DNA of 10,065 nucleotides, taken from contig JAOZTO010000060.1 of assembly GCA_029942265.1 (NCBI GenBank), positions 1 through 10,065 of the forward strand, read 5' to 3'. Under the pieces are notes generated by a model, which was given only the letters and a program-made list of their open reading frames with translations, was not told where the DNA came from and searched no databases. Origin of the DNA: Desulfocapsa sp. GTDB taxonomy: Bacteria > Desulfobacterota > Desulfobulbia > Desulfobulbales > Desulfocapsaceae. Positions 5,093 through 10,065 of this stretch are shown one piece after another. Positions within the stretch are counted from its first letter, which is position 1. Every line of letters begins with the position of its first letter. The translations under genes and the position numbers were made by a program.

Positions 5093-7705
5093 ATGCTTTT
5101 TAGGGGGAGGACAAGACTGTTTTACAAAATTCCAAACCAACAACCCACACATCTTGTTTCATTTATTCTACTAATTGTATTTGTGTTTTATCCTTTTACT
5201 TCGCAGTCAAATCCAGAAAATTTTCTTACTAATGAAGAGATAGAGTGGCTGGAAGCACACAAATCCATACTCCGTCTTGCGCCTTGTCCAGGCTGGGAAC
5301 CGATGGAAATTATCAAAGGAGATGGCTCTTATCATGGGTTGGTTGCTGACTATATCCATATATTAGAAAAACTCCTCGATATCAAATTCCAAATCATCCA
5401 AGTAGAGTCATGGGCTAAAGTTCAGGATATGGCCCGCAACCGTGAGCTGGATATAATCAGTGCAGCAAAAGAGACGCAGGAACGGAAAAGCTACATGGAT
5501 TGGACCGAACCCTATTTTAAATCTGTCAATACTATCATCACACAAAAGAGTGTGAAGGGAGAACTTAGTATACTGCGTCTACAAAACACCGAAATGGTGA
5601 CTGGTGTTCCTGAGGGATACTATACCTATGATTATTTTAAGGAAAAATATCCGAAATTAAAGCTTGTCCATGTCAAAGACGCTAAAGATGGCATGATGAA
5701 GCTCGCCTTTGACGGAATTGATGCCATGATAATGGAGGTACCCCATGCCTTATACTATATTGAGAAATATAATATTTCCAATCTGCGAATGGGCGGAATC
5801 AGTGATTTTTATTCAGATTTTAGCATTGGTACCAGAAATGATTGGCCCATTTTTAATAGCATCATGGCAAAATCTATTACCCAAATTACTCAAAAACAAC
5901 GAAAAAAAATTATTAATAAATGGGTCGGTTTAGAACTCACTCCTTTTTATAAGAATACAATTTTCTGGTATGTTTTCCTGGCACTACTTGTGGTTTTCAG
6001 CATCACCACAGCCCTGATTCTGTTTTGGAATCGAAGCCTAAAGGTTCAGGTTTCCCTGCGCACTGAAGAATCGAAACTCAATGAAATGCGCCTTGAAGGC
6101 CTGCTGAAATTGAATAATATTGATTATGTATCCATGGAAAAAGTCATGGAGTTTGCATTTAAAAAAGCTGTCTTACTTACAAAGAGTAGTTTTGGTTACC
6201 TGGCATTTGCAGGTCCGGATGGTCTTATTTATTCCATAGATTCCTCCCAAAAACATTTTTCTGCTAAGGATCAGCCCATCCATTACTCTTCTACAGGTTT
6301 TCCCATAGAAACCATAGGGCTCTGGGGCGACGTGATAAAAACTAAAAAACCTGTCATCGCCAACAATTACCTGGCAACGAATCCATCTAGAGAAGGTATC
6401 CCAGAACAATACTCTGATATTGTTCGTTATATGAACCTTCCTGTTGTCAATAACGGCGAAATAATTGCTGTCGCAGGTGTGGGCAACAAAGAAACCGACT
6501 ACGACGAATCCGATCTTCGTCAGCTGACACTTTTAATGGAGGGAATGTGGCGATTAATCCAACGACGAAATGCAGAGTCATCCCTACGTAATAGTGAGAA
6601 ATTGTTTAGAGATTTGGTGGAAAACTCCCTTACTGGAATATCGATTATTCAGAATGGAAAAATAATTTACAAAAATCCTGAACATGATAATATTGTCGGA
6701 CTAATGTCAATTATCGAGTCCGAAAAAGTTCTTAATATTCATCCGGAAGATAAGAAAAAAGTTACCCAATTCTTCAATTTTATTAGGGGCGACAAAGCTG
6801 AGGAAATTGAATTGAATTTTAGGTTTTACCCTACAGTTGAGAGCATGAACAAGTCTGCTGATATGAAATGGGTCAATTGCCGAGCAAATGAAATCAAATA
6901 CCGGGATAAAAAAGCGGTGTTACTTAATATTATCGATATAACCCGTGCCAAAGATCTTGAAAGACTTCTCTTTAGTCAAGAAAAAATGGTGTCTCTTGGC
7001 CGTATTACAGCTGGCATTGCTCATGAAATACGGAATCCTCTGTCGGGGATCAATATTCACATGAGAAATCTGGATAAACTGTTTTTAAACTACATTAATC
7101 CAGATACAAAAATTCCAAAGATCCTCTCGCTTATTCGAAATGATGCTAAAAGAATAGACTCTATCATTCGGAGGGCCATGGATTTTTCAAAACCCTATAA
7201 CCCTTGTTTTACAGTTTTAGATATAAATATGTCTGTAAAAACTGCCATCCAGCTCACTACAGCTACCCTAAGGAAAAAAGGTACTCGTATTGAGGCGCAG
7301 TTGAAAACAGATTTGCCTTTATGCTATGCAGAGCCCGAATTGATTGAAGATGTTGTTTTTAACCTCATCACTAATGCTTCAGATGCGATGGTAGGAATGC
7401 AGCAGAAGAAAATTACGATTGCATCATTTGTTCGTAAAAATCAAGTAATAGTAACAGTCGATGACACTGGGCCTGGTGTAGACGCACATCTATTGGAAAA
7501 AATATTTGAACCTTTCTTTACCACCAAAGATTACAGCACAGGAATAGGTTTAAGTATCTGCCAACGCATTTTAACAGACCACCACGGAACTTTAAGTGTG
7601 GAACAAAACCCGCAAAACGGGGCTAGATTTATTTTAGAAATTCCAGTTTGGAATAAGAACAAGATTATTGCAAAGGAGGGTGATGGCACTGCCATCCGGT
7701 TGTAA
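5093..7705 (+). CDS. Membrane sensor histidine kinase with periplasmic solute-binding-like sensor, GAF and PAS
   Basis: This is an 870-residue inner-membrane kinase. Its order is: membrane anchor or signal (about 21-36), periplasmic SBP_bac_3-like Venus-flytrap domain (about 47-282, with ESWAKVQDMARNRELDIISA and YMDWTEPYF as typical stretches), second membrane segment (about 290-312), GAF (about 345-490), PAS (about 500-620), HisKA (about 628-700, phosphoacceptor H644 in AGIAHEIRNPL) and HATPase (about 745-852; N757 and N761, DTGPGVD, FEPFFTTK, TGIGLS). There is no receiver domain. The ATG at 5093 follows GAGGG by 7 bases. The response regulator starts 6 bases after the stop. Sensing an extracellular small molecule is expected of the domain; that it senses the substrate of the nearby carrier is inference from proximity and the sigma-54 link. 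Confidence 0.92.
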   Translation: MLFRGRTRLFYKIPNQQPTHLVSFILLIVFVFYPFTSQSNPENFLTNEEIEWLEAHKSILRLAPCPGWEPMEIIKGDGSYHGLVADYIHILEKLLDIKFQIIQVESWAKVQDMARNRELDIISAAKETQERKSYMDWTEPYFKSVNTIITQKSVKGELSILRLQNTEMVTGVPEGYYTYDYFKEKYPKLKLVHVKDAKDGMMKLAFDGIDAMIMEVPHALYYIEKYNISNLRMGGISDFYSDFSIGTRNDWPIFNSIMAKSITQITQKQRKKIINKWVGLELTPFYKNTIFWYVFLALLVVFSITTALILFWNRSLKVQVSLRTEESKLNEMRLEGLLKLNNIDYVSMEKVMEFAFKKAVLLTKSSFGYLAFAGPDGLIYSIDSSQKHFSAKDQPIHYSSTGFPIETIGLWGDVIKTKKPVIANNYLATNPSREGIPEQYSDIVRYMNLPVVNNGEIIAVAGVGNKETDYDESDLRQLTLLMEGMWRLIQRRNAESSLRNSEKLFRDLVENSLTGISIIQNGKIIYKNPEHDNIVGLMSIIESEKVLNIHPEDKKKVTQFFNFIRGDKAEEIELNFRFYPTVESMNKSADMKWVNCRANEIKYRDKKAVLLNIIDITRAKDLERLLFSQEKMVSLGRITAGIAHEIRNPLSGINIHMRNLDKLFLNYINPDTKIPKILSLIRNDAKRIDSIIRRAMDFSKPYNPCFTVLDINMSVKTAIQLTTATLRKKGTRIEAQLKTDLPLCYAEPELIEDVVFNLITNASDAMVGMQQKKITIASFVRKNQVIVTVDDTGPGVDAHLLEKIFEPFFTTKDYSTGIGLSICQRILTDHHGTLSVEQNPQNGARFILEIPVWNKNKIIAKEGDGTAIRL

Positions 7706-7711
7706 CATCCT

Positions 7712-9097
7712 ATGATAAAATATACCATTTGGATAGTTGATGATGATGACAGTATCAGGGAAGGTATTTCTATGGCGTTGGAAGAAAAATATGAAATCCA
7801 TGGATTTTTCTCAGCTGAGGATAGCCTTGAAGCTGAAAACACGAATGATCCTGACCTTATACTACTTGACATTGGTCTTCCTGGCATGAGTGGCACTACC
7901 GCTCTTAAGGAATTTCAGAAAATCTATCCCAATGTTCTTATTATCATGATTACTGCCTACGAGGATATTCGTACTGTGATTACAAGTATGAAGGCCGGAG
8001 TATACGATTATGTAATCAAACCGATTTATATGGAAGGATTAGAGGTGACAATTGCCCATGCACTGGAGACCATACGACTGAGAAAAGAAATCCATCATCT
8101 CCAGGAAAAATATCTCCAAAACAACATGCCCTGTTTCATAGGAGAAAGTAATTCTATCTATGAAACCATGGATCTTATCGAGATGGTCTCTCAAAGTTCT
8201 GACACGCCTGTAATGATCCTAGGTGAAACTGGTACAGGTAAAGAATTGGTTGCCAGTGCAATCCATTATAAAAGTCCTAACTTTAAGGGCCCTTTTGTGA
8301 CGATAAATTGTGCAGCTATTCCCAAGGATCTTATTGAGAGCGAATTGTTCGGTTATGAACATGGAGCTTTTAGTGGGGCGCATTCATCCGGTAAAAAAGG
8401 CCTTGTTGAAGCAGCTGACGGTGGAACACTTTTTTTAGATGAAGTGGGGGATCTGTCAATGGAGGTTCAAGTGAAACTGCTTCGCTTTCTAGAAGATGGC
8501 CATTTTTATAAACTTGGTGGCACAAAAAAATATATAGCCGTGCCACGCATTGTTTCAGCAACAAACAGAGACATTGATAAAATGATAAGCCAGGATGAAT
8601 TTCGAAAAGATCTCTTTTATCGTCTTGGTGTTGTGATAATCAGGGTCTCATCTTTAAATGAAAGGCAGGATGATATTCTTCCCCTTGCCAGTTTTTTTCT
8701 GGAAAAATATAATCGAAAATTCAACAAATCTTTGCTTGGATTTTCAGATGAAGTAGAAGAATTACTATTAAAATATAGTTGGAGCGGTAATGTCAGAGAA
8801 TTAAAGAATCTTATGGAGCGAGGTGTGTTAGCCGCAAAGGGACATGAGCTAGCAGTGAAAGATTTGGGACTTGCTACCATTCAACCAGGGAAAGTGATGA
8901 ATCCCCAAAAAAACAGTATGGGGCTTCCCCTGTTAATGCCAGCTGGCATGGATCTACCAGAATTCCATACGGCTGTTGATCAATTTTATTTTTATGAATC
9001 TCTGAAAATGACCCAAGGTAATGAGAAAAAGGCGGCACAACTGCTGAACTTGAACCACCACACATTCCGGTACCGTAAAAAAAGGCTACCTCAATAA
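7712..9097 (+). CDS. NtrC-family sigma-54-dependent response regulator
   Basis: This 461-residue DNA-binding activator has a receiver domain (about 5-120; acidic D10-D12, phosphoacceptor D53, T81, K103), a sigma-54 AAA+ domain (about 142-375) and a Fis-type helix-turn-helix at the C-terminus (about 432-458, GNEKKAAQLLNLNHHTFRYR). Walker A is GETGTGKE (171-178) and Walker B is GGTLFLDE (237-244). The sigma-54 contact loop reads GAFSGA (218-223) instead of GAFTGA, a conservative Thr-to-Ser change. An in-frame stop right upstream fixes the ATG at 7712. The best Shine-Dalgarno (AAAGGAGG, 7672-7679) lies about 32 bases upstream, so translation is probably coupled to the kinase. Its likely partner is the kinase. 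Its likely target is the sigma-54 promoter at 849-864, the only good one seen here. Confidence 0.94.
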   Translation: MIKYTIWIVDDDDSIREGISMALEEKYEIHGFFSAEDSLEAENTNDPDLILLDIGLPGMSGTTALKEFQKIYPNVLIIMITAYEDIRTVITSMKAGVYDYVIKPIYMEGLEVTIAHALETIRLRKEIHHLQEKYLQNNMPCFIGESNSIYETMDLIEMVSQSSDTPVMILGETGTGKELVASAIHYKSPNFKGPFVTINCAAIPKDLIESELFGYEHGAFSGAHSSGKKGLVEAADGGTLFLDEVGDLSMEVQVKLLRFLEDGHFYKLGGTKKYIAVPRIVSATNRDIDKMISQDEFRKDLFYRLGVVIIRVSSLNERQDDILPLASFFLEKYNRKFNKSLLGFSDEVEELLLKYSWSGNVRELKNLMERGVLAAKGHELAVKDLGLATIQPGKVMNPQKNSMGLPLLMPAGMDLPEFHTAVDQFYFYESLKMTQGNEKKAAQLLNLNHHTFRYRKKRLPQ

Positions 9098-9380
9098 TCA
9101 ATCGCTACAACCGGAGACAGGTAACGAAGTAAAACCGGGGAGGCTTTTCTGCGATACCGGTGATCCTGCGTTATCTGTGTGGATGATACTGCAATCAGTT
9201 TAAGACTGGTATTTTCAAGCAGTCGACGTAATTGGGATTTATTGAGTGTATCAAGGAACTCGGAACAGGATGAAATGAAACCAATTGATTCCCAAGAAGT
9301 AGCTGTTTTCCAAGCTTAAACGTCCTTCTAATAACCAAAAGACAGTGTTGTCGTTCAAATTCAACCGTGAACATTTGCGA

Positions 9381-9797
9381 CTATAAACCGACTGCATAAG
9401 CCCAAGCTTCATCCAGACGTTTTTCCAGATAGCCAACCAGTGCAGTATCTTGTTCTTCAAGATCAAAGCAGATTGCATCCTCTCCTAGAAGCCCACCGGG
9501 AACATAATCACCTTTTTCATCAGGGTCAGTGATCATGTCGCCATAAAAACAGATTGAAAGCCATTTGTTGATATCTTCTATCACATCAACCATAACAAAG
9601 AGTTTCTTTTCTGTTTGGTTTTTGTGGGCAGCCCGCAACGAATAGGTTACGCCTGGGCGTGCAATAAAATCGAGAAGAACACCGTCTTTATTGCTCAGGT
9701 AATCTTTAAAATGTAGAAAGGCAGCTTTGTTGTGCTCTGTCGTGTCTTTCCATTCTGCGATAAACGTGTTGAGTGTTTGCTCTGTTTCGTTATTCAT
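9381..9797 (-). CDS. Conserved-looking hypothetical protein, 138 residues
   Basis: This is a small acidic soluble protein with no signal peptide or membrane segment. It starts MNNETEQTLNTFIAEWKDTT and contains RPGVTYSLRAAHKNQ (about 47-61), FVMVDVIED, WLSICFYGDMITDPDEKGDY (79-98) and VPGGLLGEDAICFDL. Dense, ordered alpha/beta composition, codon use like its neighbours and the lack of low-complexity sequence argue that it is a real gene. I have the impression of similar uncharacterised proteins in other Desulfobacterota but cannot name a family or function. No good Shine-Dalgarno precedes the ATG at 9797. It converges on the regulator gene, and no terminator is seen between them. Confidence 0.75.
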   Translation of the reverse strand: MNNETEQTLNTFIAEWKDTTEHNKAAFLHFKDYLSNKDGVLLDFIARPGVTYSLRAAHKNQTEKKLFVMVDVIEDINKWLSICFYGDMITDPDEKGDYVPGGLLGEDAICFDLEEQDTALVGYLEKRLDEAWAYAVGL

Positions 9798-9870
9798 TGT
9801 TTACTTATCTGTAAATGGTTAAAGGAGAATTTTCTGAATGCAGTACAATTGACAATAACTCGAATAGAGA

Positions 9871-9900
9871 AGAAGTTCAAAAGTATTCTCTTGAACTTCT
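9871..9900. repeat. Perfect 10-bp inverted repeat
   Basis: AGAAGTTCAA (9871-9880) and TTGAACTTCT (9891-9900) are perfect complements around a 10-base loop, about 75 bp upstream of the minus-strand gene start. No T-run follows on either strand, so a terminator is unlikely. A regulator-binding site or a transposon-end trace is possible. Confidence 0.6.
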
Positions 9901-9962
9901 GTTCCTGGGATTGTAAATAAACAGCACTTCAAATGAGAAGCATTCCAAAAGACGATATTTCT

Positions 9963-10033
9963 CTAGGAGGCCGTATGGGAATATGTGCGAAAGGGCATTT
10001 TCGCACAGCTACCTAGGAGGCTGTCCGAGAATA
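9963..10033 (+). repeat. 50-bp-spaced direct repeats with an internal hairpin
   Basis: CTAGGAGGC occurs at 9963-9971 and 10013-10021; the match extends over 21 bases at 17 positions (to GAATA). Between the two lies a perfect 9-bp hairpin, TGTGCGAAA (9984-9992) with TTTCGCACA (9999-10007) and a 6-base loop. The second copy runs directly into the 34-bp dispersed repeat, so this is probably the structured end of the same mobile element. Confidence 0.6.
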
Positions 10034-10055
10034 GACATTTCGTTCAAAATCGAAG
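10022..10055 (+). repeat. Dispersed 34-bp repeat, copy 2
   Basis: TGTCCGAGAATAGACATTTC and the 14 bases that follow match the reverse complement of 647-680 at 32 of 34 positions. The element probably continues past the window edge. Confidence 0.75.
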
Positions 10056-10065
10056 AATTTTCTAA

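Larger units (their letters stand above)
9798..10065. other. Non-coding region with hairpins and repeats at the right edge
   Basis: No gene is visible. A plus-strand AAAGGAG (9823-9829) before an ATG at 9838 leads to a four-codon frame only. The stretch holds a 10-bp inverted repeat (9871-9900), a pair of CTAGGAGGC direct repeats 50 bp apart with a hairpin between them, and copy 2 of the 34-bp dispersed repeat. Confidence 0.6.

Noticed and set aside
9732..9920. Plus-strand open frame of 62 codons
   Set aside because: It is antisense to the start of the 138-residue gene, with no ribosome site and a Cys/Phe/Leu-rich random look.
1..10065. CRISPR array, tRNA or rRNA genes
   Set aside because: No regularly spaced identical repeats, cloverleaf or rRNA sequence was seen on either strand.

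Overview
The window looks like a chromosomal segment of an A+T-rich, anaerobic, corrinoid-using Gram-negative bacterium. A sulfate-reducer-like member of the Desulfobacterota is the best guess. This rests on the content (corrinoid methyltransferase genes beside a BCCT carrier, sigma-54 regulation, a large GAF/PAS sensor kinase, dense small transposon relics), not on a phylogenetic marker, so it is only moderately secure.

Left edge (1-436, minus strand): a type II toxin-antitoxin pair, with a ribbon-helix-helix-like antitoxin overlapping by ATGA a PIN-domain toxin that runs off the window. It has a near-consensus sigma-70 promoter (TTGACA, 17 bp, TATAGT). Next, 367-929 is a non-coding stretch holding an old transposon-end relic (476-550), a dispersed 34-bp repeat (647-680), possible activator sites and a good sigma-54 promoter (849-864).

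Centre (930-4449, plus strand): a three-gene operon of a CaiT-like BCCT carrier, a UroD-fold methyltransferase and a corrinoid protein, closed by a terminator at 4463-4500. The methyltransferase lacks an evident His-x-Cys zinc motif of the MtaA/MtbA type. It carries instead a perfectly spaced E-x14-E-x20-H motif (E256, E271, H292), the zinc signature of substrate-side methyltransferases (MT I) in acetogenic O-demethylases. With a betaine/carnitine-type carrier and no MttB-family gene present, this suggests a quaternary-amine (or related methylated compound) demethylation module built on a UroD-type MT I. The MT II and the corrinoid-activating protein would be encoded elsewhere. A 156-bp miniature transposon with 8-bp target duplications sits exactly between the methyltransferase stop codon and the ribosome site of the corrinoid gene.

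Right of the operon, 4450-5092 is a transposon graveyard: a frameshifted IS110-family transposase relic, an IS66-like terminus and a 60-bp miniature element with a perfect 8-bp duplication. Then come a two-component pair (5093-9097): a hybrid-free sensor kinase with a periplasmic solute-binding-like domain, GAF, PAS and kinase core, and an NtrC-family sigma-54 activator. They probably control the sigma-54 promoter of the carrier operon. After that, 9098-9380 holds no convincing gene, 9381-9797 is a minus-strand conserved-looking hypothetical gene, and 9798-10065 is non-coding with hairpins and a second, inverted copy of the 34-bp repeat at the window edge.
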